The notes under the pieces: generated by a model
Seen by the model: the letters and a program-made list of their open reading frames with translations, nothing else
Database searches by the model: none
Told to the model about the DNA's origin: nothing
In this document: piece after piece, positions 44,033 through 61,371 of the stretch
Numbering within the stretch: position 1 is the stretch's first letter
Layout of the letters: every line of letters starts with the position of its first letter
Assembly: GCA_025352565.1 (NCBI GenBank)
Contig: JANXTF010000147.1
Span: 39,368 to 103,367, forward strand
Source: Rhodospirillales bacterium
GTDB lineage: Bacteria > Pseudomonadota > Alphaproteobacteria > Acetobacterales > Acetobacteraceae
Direction of reading: 5' to 3'
Length of the DNA: 64,000 nucleotides
Made by a program: the position numbers and the translations under genes

Positions 44033-45733
44033 ATGCGTACCTCACCGACAGTTTTGCTCGATGCGACATTCCCGCGAACGCTGGACAGCATCGTCGCCGA
44101 GTTTTCCGATGTGGCCTGGGCTGGCGGAAGGCTCGAAGCGTGGGTGTTCGAGGATTTCCGCGCCCGTGACCTGGCCGAGCGGGCGCTCGCGGCGCGGGGC
44201 GTGCGTGCGCGGATACGCAGCGCCTACAAGCCGTTGATACATGCGTTTCTCGAGGAGATCGAGCCGCGGGAGCCGATGACCGTCGGGCTTCCAGACGGTC
44301 ACGCGCCGCGCTTTCAACTGGAAGCCTACCCGCTGGCTGCCCTCACGGATGTGCGCTTCACGGGACAGGGCGGCACGCTCACCCATGCCGTGGCGGGCAT
44401 GGACGTGTTCGCGCCCAACCGAGTGCGGTCGGGCGAGGCGTTGTCGCCATGCGGCTGGGTGCGGGCGTGGCGGGCGGGCGGGCGGAGCCCTGAGCGGGAT
44501 GCGCCGGTCGTGACCGAATACGAGGCGCTGTTCGACGCCGTGATGCGCGCGGTGGCGGGGCATGAATGGGGCCCGAGTGAGCCGTATTTCGACACGTTGG
44601 AAATCACCGTCGAGATCCCCGGCATCGAACGCGCGCTTCCCTGGCACGACGAGGTGATGAGCACGCGCGAGGCGCTGCACGAAGACCTGTATTTCTCGCT
44701 GCTGGAGTTCTTTCAGCGCCTTTCGGGCCGCAAGCCGGGCGACCGGACCCTGCGACCGGGGCAGATCATCCCCGAGATCGTAGCCTGCGCCGGCCCGGCG
44801 CATGTTCGGGTCAGCCTTGCCGCGCATCGCGTGGCGCCGGAACCGGCGGGTGACGCCGGGGACCTCGACGTCATCGCGCGGCCACTTACTTCGGGCGAGA
44901 TCGCAACCGCTCTGGCGTCTCTCGGCGGCGAAAGCTTCGTGCATCGCTCGGTGCAGGGGCGTCCGATCATGGGCATCCATCGTCGCGGCGAAGGTCCAGG
45001 CCTCGCGATCACCGCCGGGCAGCATGCCAACGAAACGTCCGGCGTGGTGGGCGCCCTGCGTGCCGCGCGTCGGCTCGCGGAAACAGACATCGGCTTCGCG
45101 CTGGTGCCGCTGGACAACCCCGATGGCTATGCCCTGCATCACCGGCTGCGCGCGACCAACCCGCGCCACATGCACCACGCGGCCCGCTACACGGCACTGG
45201 GCGACGACCTCGAAAGCCGTACCCGGCCGCCATTCCACGAAAAGGCCGCGCGCCTCGAAGCAATCGGGCGCACCGGCGCAGCGCTGCACATCAACCTGCA
45301 CGGCTATCCGGCGCACGAATGGACCCGCCCTCTCACCGGCTACCTGCCGCGCGGGTTCGAGCGATGGTCGATCCCGAAAGGCTTCTTCCTGATCCTGCGT
45401 CATCACCCAGGGCTCGCCGGAGCCGCCGAGACGTTCCTGCGGTCGCTGACGGCAAGGCTCGCAAGCGATCCGGCTTTGCGCGCCTTCAACGAGGCCCAGC
45501 TACGCGTATGGAAAGCCCATGCGGGGGAGCCGGATTTTCCGGTGTTCGACACCATCCCCTGCATCGTCGCCGAGCGCGCCGACCAGGCGACGCCCTATCA
45601 ACTCATCACCGAATACCCGGACGAGACAATCTACGGCGAGGCGTTCCGGCTGGCACACACCACGCAGATGAACACGGTGCTGTTTGCGGCGGCGTTGCTG
45701 CGCGAGGCGACGTTGAGTTCGGGGGCCGCATAG
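44033..45733 (+). CDS. M14-type zinc carboxypeptidase-like protein with a 300-residue N-terminal extension
   Basis: 566 aa, no signal peptide. The C-terminal half (from about 300) is an M14 fold: AGQHANETSG gives zinc ligands His331 and Glu334, VPLDNPDGYALHHRLRATNPR follows, and LHINLHGYPAHEW (418-430) supplies the third His and the substrate pocket. The N-terminal 290 residues match no fold I recognise (PRTLDSIVAEFSDVAW..., SPCGWVRAW). It could cleave a peptide or an N-acyl amino acid. The ATG at 44033 follows CTGG, with only a weak ribosome site. Confidence 0.72.
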   Translation: MRTSPTVLLDATFPRTLDSIVAEFSDVAWAGGRLEAWVFEDFRARDLAERALAARGVRARIRSAYKPLIHAFLEEIEPREPMTVGLPDGHAPRFQLEAYPLAALTDVRFTGQGGTLTHAVAGMDVFAPNRVRSGEALSPCGWVRAWRAGGRSPERDAPVVTEYEALFDAVMRAVAGHEWGPSEPYFDTLEITVEIPGIERALPWHDEVMSTREALHEDLYFSLLEFFQRLSGRKPGDRTLRPGQIIPEIVACAGPAHVRVSLAAHRVAPEPAGDAGDLDVIARPLTSGEIATALASLGGESFVHRSVQGRPIMGIHRRGEGPGLAITAGQHANETSGVVGALRAARRLAETDIGFALVPLDNPDGYALHHRLRATNPRHMHHAARYTALGDDLESRTRPPFHEKAARLEAIGRTGAALHINLHGYPAHEWTRPLTGYLPRGFERWSIPKGFFLILRHHPGLAGAAETFLRSLTARLASDPALRAFNEAQLRVWKAHAGEPDFPVFDTIPCIVAERADQATPYQLITEYPDETIYGEAFRLAHTTQMNTVLFAAALLREATLSSGAA

Positions 45734-45774
45734 GTGCTTTCCCGCATCATCGACGGCGTGCCGGGTTGCTTTTG

Positions 45775-46779
45775 TCAGAACATCTCCGGCGAAATCACGT
45801 TCTGCGGCCGGTTGCCGAGCAGCGCCGCCGCGATCGTCTCGGCCGATTTGCGCCGTATGTCGCCCCACGCCTCGGGATTGTGGAACGCCGAATGCGGGGT
45901 GATCACCAGCCGCCCCTCCAGCCACTTCTCCTTTGCGCGGTAAGCCCGCAGCAGATCGGGCACCGGCTCGACTGGCGGCTCCACCGGGATCACGTCGAGC
46001 CCCGCTCCCGCGATCCGCCCCTCATGCAGCAGCGTCTCAAGGGCCGCGAGGTCGATGATCGGCCCGCGCGCGGTGTTCACCACGACCGCCCCCGGCGGCA
46101 GCATCGACAGCTCGCGCAGGCCCAGCATCCCCCTGGTCTCAGGCGTCAGCAGCGCATGGACCGAAAGTACGTCGGACTGCTCCAGCAACCCATCCAGCGT
46201 CATCGCCCGCCCGATTCCCAAGGCGAGGTCCGACCCGTTCGGTCGATACGGGTCATAGAACACCACGTTGAACCCGAACGCCTTGGCCCGAAGCGCCACC
46301 GCCGTGCCGATCCGGCCCAGCCCGATGATGCCGAAGGTCTGCACCCCCATGCGCCGGATCAGCGGCGTGGTGATCGGCTTCCACTCCGAAGGCGGCGTGT
46401 TCCGCTGTGTTTCATGATAGAGGAAAAGCCCCCGCCGCAACGCCAACACGAGCGCCATCGCGCTGTCGGCCACTTCCATGGTGCCGTAATCCGGCACGTT
46501 GCACACCATGACCCCCCGCGCGGCCGCCGCTGCCCGGTCCAGACGGTCATAGCCCACGCCCATCCGCACGATCGCGCGGAGCTTGGGGAAGCGCGCCAGA
46601 TCTGCCTCGGTCACGTGATGGCGGAAAATCATCAGCCCTTCGGCTGCGGCGCAATCCTCGTCCGGCAACTCGTCCATGCCGCCCGAGAGATGCTTTATGA
46701 GGCGGACCTCGTGGCCATAGACTTCGCGTTCGACGCTCTCATCGGGATACGGGAATTCCGAATAAAGTATTGTTGTCAT
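45775..46779 (-). CDS. D-isomer 2-hydroxyacid dehydrogenase (CtBP-like)
   Basis: 334 aa. NAD loop GIIGLGRIG, catalytic Arg in VVNTARG, Glu in GLDVIPVEPP and His in ITPHSAFH are all present. DYGTMEVADSAMALVLALRRGLF is as in C-terminal-binding-protein-like dehydrogenases. Start uncertain: MTTILYSEF at 46779 or six codons earlier at 46797. Divergent from the ThDP-enzyme gene, with which it may form a 2-keto-acid pathway. Confidence 0.88.
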   Translation of the reverse strand: MTTILYSEFPYPDESVEREVYGHEVRLIKHLSGGMDELPDEDCAAAEGLMIFRHHVTEADLARFPKLRAIVRMGVGYDRLDRAAAAARGVMVCNVPDYGTMEVADSAMALVLALRRGLFLYHETQRNTPPSEWKPITTPLIRRMGVQTFGIIGLGRIGTAVALRAKAFGFNVVFYDPYRPNGSDLALGIGRAMTLDGLLEQSDVLSVHALLTPETRGMLGLRELSMLPPGAVVVNTARGPIIDLAALETLLHEGRIAGAGLDVIPVEPPVEPVPDLLRAYRAKEKWLEGRLVITPHSAFHNPEAWGDIRRKSAETIAAALLGNRPQNVISPEMF

Positions 46780-46862
46780 TGATTGGCATGTCCCCATCTT
46801 GCATCCAGCCGGCGTGTCGAGCAGATTCCGGGCTTGGGTAACAAGCGGAAACGAGGAAGTCC

Positions 46863-48401
46863 ATGAACGGCGCCGAAAGCCTGGTCCACTCGCTGCTCGC
46901 GAGCGGGGTCGATACGTGCTTCGCCAATCCCGGCACCTCGGAGATGCATTTCGTGGCCGCGCTCGACCGCGTCCCTGGCATGCGCTGCGTGCTGGGCCTG
47001 TTCGAGGGCGTGGTCACCGGGGCGGCCGACGGTTATGCCCGCATGGCAGGCAAGCCTGCCGCCACGTTGCTGCACTGCGCGCCCGGCCTCGGCAATGGCC
47101 TCGCCAACCTGCATAACGGCCGCCGCGCCAACACCATGATGGTGAACTGCGTGGGCGACCAGGCGACCTATCACCGCCCGCTCGACGCGCCGCTGACCGG
47201 CGACACCGAAGGCTGGGCGCGCGGCGTCTCCGGCTGGGTCCGCACCGCCAGCCACGCCCGCGATGTCGGCCAGGACGCGGCCGTCGCCGTGCGGGCGGCG
47301 ATGACCGCACCCGGCCAGATCGCGACCCTCATTCTGCCATCCGACACCTGTTGGGACGATGGCGGCGTGGTCGCACAGGCCTTGCCGGTGCCTGCGCCCG
47401 CCACCGCCGACCCAGGGGCCATCGCCGCCGCCGCCCACGTGCTGCGGTCGGGCGAGCCCGTGCTCATCGTCATCGGCGCCTCGGCGCTGCGCGAGAAGCC
47501 GATCGCCGACGCCCACCGCATCGCCGCAGCCACCGGGGCCCGCCTGCTGGCGGAGGGCTCCAACGCCCGCATCGAGCGTGGCCGCGGCCGCTTCGCGCTC
47601 GACCGCGTACCGTACCCGGTCGATACCGCCGTCAAGGCACTGTCCGGCGTGAAGCACGTCATCCTGATCGGCGCCCGCAACCCGGTCGCGTTCTTCGCCT
47701 ATCCCGGCAAGCCCGGATATCTCGCGCCGCCCGACGCCGCCATCCACGTCGTCGCGCGCCCGGAGCAGGACGTGGCAGCCGCGATGGCGGCGCTGGCCGA
47801 TGAACTTGGCGCCCCCATGCTCCCCACGCCCAATCTTACCGGGGTCGACGGCCCCGGCCGGGGCGCCGTCACCAGCGAGGCCGTGGCCCAGTCGCTCGCC
47901 GCCTTGATGCCCGAACACGCCATCGTCGCCGACGAAAGCGTCACTTTCGGCCGCTCGCTGTTCCCGGTCACCAGCCGCGCGGCCCCGCATGACTGGCTCC
48001 AGATCACCGGCGGCGCCATTGGCTGCGGCCTGCCGCTGGCCACCGGCGCCGCGGTCGCCTGCCCGGACCGTCGTGTGGTGTCGCTGGAGGCCGATGGCTC
48101 GGCGATGTACACCATCCAGGCACTCTGGACCCAGGCGCGGGAGAAGCTCGACGTCACCACGGTGATCTTCTCCAACCGCAAATACGCCATCCTTCTCGGC
48201 GAGTTGGCCAATGTGGGCGCCAATCCCGGCCGCGTAGCGCTCGACATGATGGATCTCGGCAACCCCGACATCGACTTCGTCCGCATCGCCGGCGGCATGG
48301 GCGTCGAGGGCGCGCGCGCGGAGACCATGGAACAGTTCAACGACCTGTTCGCCGCCTCGCTGCGGCGGCCGGGTCCATTCCTGATCGACCTCGCGACCTG
48401 A
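46863..48401 (+). CDS. ThDP-dependent enzyme (acetolactate synthase large-subunit / benzoylformate decarboxylase type)
   Basis: 512 aa. The N-terminal PYR domain has CFANPGTSEMHFVAALDRV and the catalytic Glu48 in GLFEGVVTGAADGYARM. The C-terminal ThDP/Mg motif is EADGSAMYTIQALWTQ...VIFSNRKY. ITGGAIGCGLPLATGAAVACP precedes it. The FAD-binding middle domain is modest, closer to decarboxylases than to true IlvB. It acts on a 2-keto acid; the exact substrate is unknown. Confidence 0.83.
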   Translation: MNGAESLVHSLLASGVDTCFANPGTSEMHFVAALDRVPGMRCVLGLFEGVVTGAADGYARMAGKPAATLLHCAPGLGNGLANLHNGRRANTMMVNCVGDQATYHRPLDAPLTGDTEGWARGVSGWVRTASHARDVGQDAAVAVRAAMTAPGQIATLILPSDTCWDDGGVVAQALPVPAPATADPGAIAAAAHVLRSGEPVLIVIGASALREKPIADAHRIAAATGARLLAEGSNARIERGRGRFALDRVPYPVDTAVKALSGVKHVILIGARNPVAFFAYPGKPGYLAPPDAAIHVVARPEQDVAAAMAALADELGAPMLPTPNLTGVDGPGRGAVTSEAVAQSLAALMPEHAIVADESVTFGRSLFPVTSRAAPHDWLQITGGAIGCGLPLATGAAVACPDRRVVSLEADGSAMYTIQALWTQAREKLDVTTVIFSNRKYAILLGELANVGANPGRVALDMMDLGNPDIDFVRIAGGMGVEGARAETMEQFNDLFAASLRRPGPFLIDLAT

Positions 48402-48412
48402 GGCCACACAAT

Positions 48413-48464
48413 CTCACCCACGGAAACTCACGCAGGGAAAACGGCCTCACGCAGGGAAATCGGC
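48413..48464. repeat. Direct tandem repeat, about 2.7 copies of 19 bp
   Basis: CTCACGCAGGGAAAACGGC (48427-48445) is followed directly by the same 19 bases with one change (48446-48464) and preceded by a partial copy, CTCACCCACGGAAA (48413-48426). It lies between the ThDP-enzyme stop and the end of the convergent membrane protein gene. No function seen. Confidence 0.85.
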
Positions 48465-48487
48465 CAGGATGAACAATTGGATGCGGG

Positions 48488-48934
48488 CTAGCTCCGCACC
48501 CGCGCGCGGCGCGTCAGCAGGCTCAGGATTACGCCCACGCCGATGCCCCAGAAGCAGTTGACGAGCAGGTCGCGCGCCCAGTTGTTCAGCGAGCCGTCCT
48601 CGAATAGCTGCTGATGCTTCAACGCGGCCACGACGGTCGCGCCCACGAGCACGGCCACGATGCCCAGCAGAAAGCCGGTCGCCGGCAGCGGCAGGTCGAT
48701 GCGGGGCGCCACCAGACCGAACACCGCGCCATACAATCCGCCCCAGAAGCACAGGCTCACGATCGCCGGCACGCCGAACGGCTGGGTCGGGTTCATCGGG
48801 TAGGGGGCCGGCATCCGCAGGCCGGGGAGGCTCATCAGGTGCAGCGCCTCCCACATCGCGGCGTGAAACGTCAGCACCGACAAGGCGCCGGCAAGGAAGC
48901 CCAGCGCGATCCAGGCGGGTGTCCTGAGCGGCAT
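48488..48934 (-). CDS. Small four-helix membrane protein, unknown function
   Basis: 148 aa with about four hydrophobic helices: WIALGFLAGALSVLTFHAAMWEALHL, GVPAIVSLCFWGGLYGAVFGLV, ATGFLLGIVAVLVGATVVAAL and DLLVNCFWGIGVGVILSLL. FHAAMWEALH and the NPTQPFGVP loop look like a conserved family often seen in proteobacteria. ATG 48934 has GGGAGAG upstream; the frame is open to 48979. Confidence 0.75.
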   Translation of the reverse strand: MPLRTPAWIALGFLAGALSVLTFHAAMWEALHLMSLPGLRMPAPYPMNPTQPFGVPAIVSLCFWGGLYGAVFGLVAPRIDLPLPATGFLLGIVAVLVGATVVAALKHQQLFEDGSLNNWARDLLVNCFWGIGVGVILSLLTRRARVRS

Positions 48935-49027
48935 CGCTACTCTCTCCCTTGTGGGCCTCGATCCTCGCCCATCCGGCACGATTCCGATAGCTGCGGAGAT
49001 TTGTGAAACAGGCTAACCACCTTCCCC

Positions 49028-49720
49028 ATGGACACGAGACCCAACCCCGTCGCCAGCGACGATATCGAACGCCTGGGCAGTTGCCTCGGCCTGCTCGTCG
49101 CCGACGGCGGCGAGGCCGAGAACGCCGCTCGCGCCGCCCGCACCATCGCGCGCCGCCTGGGCCTGAGCGGTGGACAACTCAAGCAGATGTTCATTGCCGG
49201 CGCCGCCGTGGCACCAGATGGCCCCGTGGGCGTCCACGACGCCGCCGACGAACTCGCGGGCCTGCGTCGCCAGCTTTCCGCCACCGAGATCGCCCGCGTG
49301 GCGGCGCGGCGCGAAGTCGAGTTCCTCGACCGGCAGAACGCCAGCTTGCGTCAGGGAGTGGACGAGGCTGGTGCCAGCGCCAAACGCTGGCGCGTCGCCG
49401 CCATCGCCGCCTCGCTGCTGTTCGCGGCCGGCTTCGTCGTGGTGGCGCTGCGGCCGCAATTCACCGCGCCCCGGCCGCAAGTCAGCCGGCCGACGCAGGA
49501 TACCAGCCCGTTCGGCCGCGCTGCCGTGGTCCGCTCCGGTGGCGCCACGCTGTACGACGCGCCCGACAACGCGGCCCCGGGACGCACGCCACTGCCGGCC
49601 GGCGCCCATCTCATCGTTCGCCGGCTATTGTGGAAGACGCTTCAGCAATGGGCCGAGGTCGAGGTGGAGTTGGGCGGGCGCACCGGCTATGTGGTCACGA
49701 CAGGGATCGATATGCCTTAG
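49028..49720 (+). CDS. Single-pass membrane protein with C-terminal SH3-like region
   Basis: 230 aa. Residues 1-115 are cytoplasmic and mostly helical, ending in a probable coiled coil (ADELAGLRRQLSATEIARVAARREVEFLDRQNASLRQ). One membrane helix, VAAIAASLLFAAGFVVVAL, follows at about 123-141. The periplasmic part, AAVVRSGGATLYDAPDNAAPGRTPLPAGAHLIVRRLL...WAEVEVELGGRTGYVVTT, resembles an SH3-like fold. Function unknown. Occupies the place where secE-nusG often precede rplK. Confidence 0.68.
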   Translation: MDTRPNPVASDDIERLGSCLGLLVADGGEAENAARAARTIARRLGLSGGQLKQMFIAGAAVAPDGPVGVHDAADELAGLRRQLSATEIARVAARREVEFLDRQNASLRQGVDEAGASAKRWRVAAIAASLLFAAGFVVVALRPQFTAPRPQVSRPTQDTSPFGRAAVVRSGGATLYDAPDNAAPGRTPLPAGAHLIVRRLLWKTLQQWAEVEVELGGRTGYVVTTGIDMP

Positions 49721-49862
49721 AGGCGACAAACCTCTGGACTCTCGCCGTCGTGTCCTTTATTGCGCGCCCCTCAATCGGAACGCGGGAGATTTCCGCGCCG
49801 CCCTCAACCGGCGGCCAGAAATCGTGTGCACCGCGGTCCCTTGGCAATGAAGGACCAGGGAT

Positions 49863-50297
49863 ATGGCAAAGAAAATCGTCGGCTACATCAAGCTCCAGAT
49901 TCCGGCCGGCAAGGCAAACCCGTCGCCGCCGGTGGGCCCGGCGCTGGGCCAGCGCGGACTGAACATCATGTCGTTCGTGAAGGAATTCAACGCGGCGACC
50001 CAGGGTCTCGAGCCCGGGATGCCGATCCCCGTGGTCATCACCGCCTTCGGTGACCGCACCTTTACCTTTATCACGAAGACGCCGCCGAACACCTATTTCC
50101 TGAAAAAGGCGGCCGGGATCACCAAGGGCACGACCACGCCGGGCAAGGGCGCCATGGTCGGACGGGTGACCACGACGCAGCTGCGGACCATCGCCGCTGA
50201 AAAGATGAAGGACATGAACGCCAATACGGTGGAAGCCGCCGTCAGCATGCTGGCCGGCAGCGCCCGATCGATGGGCATCACCGTGGTGGAGGGCTGA
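49863..50297 (+). CDS. rplK: Ribosomal protein L11
   Basis: 144 aa. [38 protein letters not shown] and the C-terminal rRNA-binding domain ending [12 protein letters not shown] are typical. GGACCAGGG precedes the ATG. Start of the rplK-rplA-rplJ-rplL-rpoB-rpoC run; no clear promoter was found in the 142-bp gap upstream. Confidence 0.98.
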   Translation: MAKKIVGYIKLQIPAGKANPSPPVGPALGQRGLNIMSFVKEFNAATQGLEPGMPIPVVITAFGDRTFTFITKTPPNTYFLKKAAGITKGTTTPGKGAMVGRVTTTQLRTIAAEKMKDMNANTVEAAVSMLAGSARSMGITVVEG

Positions 50298-50300
50298 TCC

Positions 50301-50993
50301 ATGGCACACGATAAGCGTCTGGCCGCTGGTTACGAGACCTTCGACCGCACCAAGAATTACGGGCTGGCCGAGGCCATCGAGATGGTCAAGTCCAATGCCA
50401 AGGCCAAATTCGACGAGACGGTTGAGATGTCGCTGAATCTGGGCGTCGATCCGCGCCATGCCGACCAGATGGTGCGCGGCCTCGTGGGCCTGCCCAATGG
50501 CACCGGCAAGGCGGTCCGCATCGGTGTGTTCGCACGCGGCGCCAAGGCGGAGGAGGCCACGGCCGCCGGAGCCGAAGTGGTCGGCGCCGAGGACCTGCTG
50601 GAGAAGATCCAGGGCGGCGAGATCGATTTCGACCGCTGCATCGCGACCCCGGACATGATGGGCATCGTGGGTCGCCTGGGCAAAATTCTGGGTCCGCGCG
50701 GCCTGATGCCCAACCCGCGCCTCGGCACCGTCACCATGGACGTCAAGGGTGCCATCGCGGCGGCCCGCGCCGGCCAGGTCGAGTTCCGCGCCGAGAAGGC
50801 CGGCATCATCCACGCCGGGATCGGCAAGGCGAGCTTTTCCGCGGAGAAGCTCCTGGAGAACGCCCGCGCGCTCGCCGACGCCATCATCAAGGCCAAGCCC
50901 GCCGGCGCCAAGGGCACCTATCTCCGCAAGGCCGCGCTCAGCTCCACCATGGGGCCGGGCGTGCGGGTCGATGTGGCCACCCTCACCCCGTAG
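50301..50993 (+). CDS. rplA: Ribosomal protein L1
   Basis: 230 aa. Binds 23S rRNA at the L1 stalk and in many bacteria represses its own operon. [45 protein letters not shown] and [21 protein letters not shown] are the L1 hallmarks. Three bases separate it from rplK. Confidence 0.98.
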   Translation: MAHDKRLAAGYETFDRTKNYGLAEAIEMVKSNAKAKFDETVEMSLNLGVDPRHADQMVRGLVGLPNGTGKAVRIGVFARGAKAEEATAAGAEVVGAEDLLEKIQGGEIDFDRCIATPDMMGIVGRLGKILGPRGLMPNPRLGTVTMDVKGAIAAARAGQVEFRAEKAGIIHAGIGKASFSAEKLLENARALADAIIKAKPAGAKGTYLRKAALSSTMGPGVRVDVATLTP

Positions 50994-51334
50994 CGGTGGC
51001 GCTGATTGCGACGGCCGCGTAAGCCGGCCGAACAGAATACGCCTGACGCGCCCCTGATTTAGGGCCGGTCAGGCGGGCAGGGGGCGGGAGCCCCCGAAAC
51101 CTGTCCAAGAACGCACGTCGTCCCTCGGGACGTTAATGGCCCTCATTTCCGGGTCGCGCGCGCAGACGGGGAAGCCAGGATTTGCCGGGCAGCGATGCTG
51201 CCGATCGGTCAAGTCGTGGCGGTTCCGAGGACAGGCGAACCGGGCGTTCCGGTCGCCTCGCGGCGGCTGGAGCACCCATAGGGCAACCCGGCGGAATGCG
51301 GTCCAAACGCATTGCGCCAGACTGGAGACGGGAC
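50994..51334 (+). promoter_or_regulatory. Structured rplJ leader (341 bp)
   Basis: No gene. Several stable stems occur in order: CGCCTGAC (51040-51047) with GTCAGGCG (51068-51075), enclosing CCCT/AGGG; GGGGGC (51080-51085) with GCCCCC (51090-51095) around GGGA; and CGTCCC with GGGACG at 51119-51132. A long untranslated leader before rplJ is usual and in E. coli is the site where L10-(L7/L12) represses its own synthesis; such a role here is inferred. The stem at 51080 could also attenuate transcription. Confidence 0.6.
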
Positions 51335-51865
51335 TTGGACCGTACGGAGAAGCAGGAGTTCGTTGCCTCCCTCGCGGCCGTCTTCGCCGAGACGTCGATG
51401 GTAGTGGTCACACGCCCCACGGGGCTGACCGTTGCCGAAGCGACGTTGCTGCGAAAGCGGATGCGCGATGCTGGCGCGACCTTCAAGGTTGCGAAGAACC
51501 GGCTGGCCACGCTCGCCCTGGATGGGACCCAGTTCGACGGCCTCAAGCCAATGATGAAGGGACCGACCGCGCTCGCGTGGTCGCACGATCCCGTCGCAGT
51601 GGCGAAGGCAGCCGTCGAGTTCGCCAGAACCAACGAGAAGTTCGTCGTGCTCGGTGGATCGCTTGGAACCAAGCTGCTCGATGCAGCCGGGATCAAGGCG
51701 CTCTCCGAGCTGCCGTCGCTCGATCAGCTGCGCGCGAACCTGGTGGGGATGCTGCAAACCCCCGCCACACGGATCGCGGGTGTGCTGGCGGCGCCGGGCG
51801 CGCAGATCGCACGGGTGCTGGCGGCCTATTCCACGAAGGACGAGGCCATCGCCGAAGCCGCCTGA
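51335..51865 (+). CDS. rplJ: Ribosomal protein L10 (TTG start)
   Basis: 176 aa from TTG 51335, giving MDRTEKQEFVASLAAVFAETSMVVVTRPTGLTV, the usual alphaproteobacterial L10 start, with GGAG seven bases upstream. An ATG at 51296 would add a basic tail, RSKRIAPDWRRD, unlike the family. Builds the base of the L7/L12 stalk. Confidence 0.93.
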   Translation: MDRTEKQEFVASLAAVFAETSMVVVTRPTGLTVAEATLLRKRMRDAGATFKVAKNRLATLALDGTQFDGLKPMMKGPTALAWSHDPVAVAKAAVEFARTNEKFVVLGGSLGTKLLDAAGIKALSELPSLDQLRANLVGMLQTPATRIAGVLAAPGAQIARVLAAYSTKDEAIAEAA

Positions 51866-51966
51866 CGCGATCGTGCCCGCATGGGCGGATTGCGAAAACT
51901 TGATTGCGGGTCCGGGGAACCGGGGTTGCATGGAACCGACATGGCTCTAAATTAGGAACATACGAA

Positions 51967-52341
51967 ATGGCTGATTTGTCGAAGTTGGTGGACGAGCTGT
52001 CCAGCCTGACCGTGCTTGAGGCTGCCGAGCTGTCCAAGATGCTCGAAGAGAAGTGGGGCGTCTCGGCCGCCGCGCCTGCCGCTGCCGCCGCGGCACCTGC
52101 CGCCGCTGCCGCCGCCCCGGTCGAGGAGCAGACGGAGTTCACGGTCACGCTGACCAAGGTTGGTGAAAAGAAGATCAACGTCATCAAGGAGATCCGCACG
52201 ATCACGGGCCTTGGGCTGAAGGAAGCCAAGGATCTGGTCGAAGGCGCTCCGAAGGTCGTGAAGGAAGCCGTGAACAAGGACGAGGCCGCGAAGATCAAGA
52301 AGGTCCTGGAAGAGAACGGGGCCTCTGTCGAGGTCAAGTAG
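51967..52341 (+). CDS. rplL: Ribosomal protein L7/L12
   Basis: 124 aa. The N-terminal dimer domain [29 protein letters not shown] is followed by an Ala/Pro-rich hinge (residues about 34-54) and the factor-binding domain [36 protein letters not shown] lies upstream of the ATG; a frame open from 51904 is not used. Confidence 0.98.
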   Translation: MADLSKLVDELSSLTVLEAAELSKMLEEKWGVSAAAPAAAAAAPAAAAAAPVEEQTEFTVTLTKVGEKKINVIKEIRTITGLGLKEAKDLVEGAPKVVKEAVNKDEAAKIKKVLEENGASVEVK

Positions 52342-52346
52342 TTTCC

Positions 52347-52411
52347 GCGATCCTCGCAGGATCGCAACTGGCTGAGGAGCGGGGCGGAAATCGAGGTCGG
52401 TTTCCGTCCCC
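52347..52411 (+). terminator. Hairpins in the rplL-rpoB gap (possible attenuator)
   Basis: GCGATCCT (52347-52354) pairs with AGGATCGC (52358-52365) right after the rplL stop. GGGGCGGAAA (52381-52390) pairs with TTTCCG-t-CCCC (52401-52411). A TTTTTT run comes about 45 bases later. Partial termination or RNA processing before rpoB is known from other bacteria at this place; here it is inferred from the structure. Confidence 0.5.
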
Positions 52412-52521
52412 GCACCTGTTTGGGCGCCTCACGCGGCGCAGATTTGGCTAAGACTCGCTTTTTTGGTGGCTCGCTCCCGCTTGAGCCGCCGCATTCACTC
52501 GTTACGGGGTAGCAGGCACGC

Positions 52522-56694
<4,173 letters not shown>

Positions 56695-56702
56695 TTTCTC
56701 CG

Positions 56703-56803
56703 TGTCATCGCGGGCGGCGCAGCGACGCGGCAATCCAGGGCAACGGCATGGTCCGTGCGTCACCCCTGGATTGCTTCGTCGCCGAGCGGCTCCTCGCAAT
56801 GAT
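56703..56803. repeat. Palindromic intergenic repeat element between rpoB and rpoC
   Basis: The left arm (56705-56740) ends GACGCGGCAATCCAGGG and the right arm (56764-56803) starts CCCCTGGATTGCTTCGTCG and ends CGCAATGATG. They are imperfect inverted copies of about 36-39 bp separated by about 24 bp. The sequence type, TCATTGCGAGGAGC...GCGACGAAGCAATCCAG, is a dispersed repeat I know from many alphaproteobacterial genomes (REP/BIME-like). It fills most of the 154-bp gap. Confidence 0.85.
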
Positions 56804-56848
56804 GGATTTGCCTGAATTGCCTACCCGAAACGCCTCAAAGGGTGATGC

Positions 56849-61060
<4,212 letters not shown>

Positions 61061-61136
61061 CACAGGGCTTCGTGAGTTGTGGTAAGCCAGGGCCGGCAGC
61101 GGAAACGCTGCCGGCCTGACTATTTGAGGGGGCCGT

Positions 61137-61358
61137 ATGAGTGACAATCTCGCTCTGGAGCTTCCACGTGCAATCCGCGCCGACATAGCGCGATTGGTCG
61201 ATCGGCTCGACGTCGCCTGAACCGGATGGAAATGTCGCTTGCGGGATTGCGGCGCGATCAGGCGCATGAGCCGAGGCGAAAGCTGATCTGGAATAAGGTT
61301 TCACCGGGTGCGTGACCGCGTGGATCGCATCGAGCGGCGCCTGGACATCCGGCCAACC
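61137..61358 (+). pseudogene. Frameshifted remnant of a small coiled-coil protein
   Basis: An ATG with GAGGGGG upstream starts MSDNLALELPRAIRADIARLVDRLDVA and stops at 61220. In the next frame RMEMSLAGLRRDQAHE follows. From about 61308 yet another segment reads VRDRVDRIERRLDI. Joined, these resemble a family of short proteins, common in Acetobacteraceae and relatives, that start MSDNL and consist of a heptad-like RLDRIERRLD helix. At least two frame breaks make the gene dead. The first 27 residues could still be translated. Confidence 0.6.
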
Positions 61359-61371
61359 AGTGACCTGGGTA

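Noticed and set aside
48447..48854. 135-codon minus-strand frame within the four-helix membrane protein gene
   Set aside because: Alternative frame of the real gene; Pro/Arg/Ala-rich with no helices.
49721..49862. tRNA-Trp or secE/nusG before rplK
   Set aside because: No tRNA-like fold and no open frame of that kind is present.
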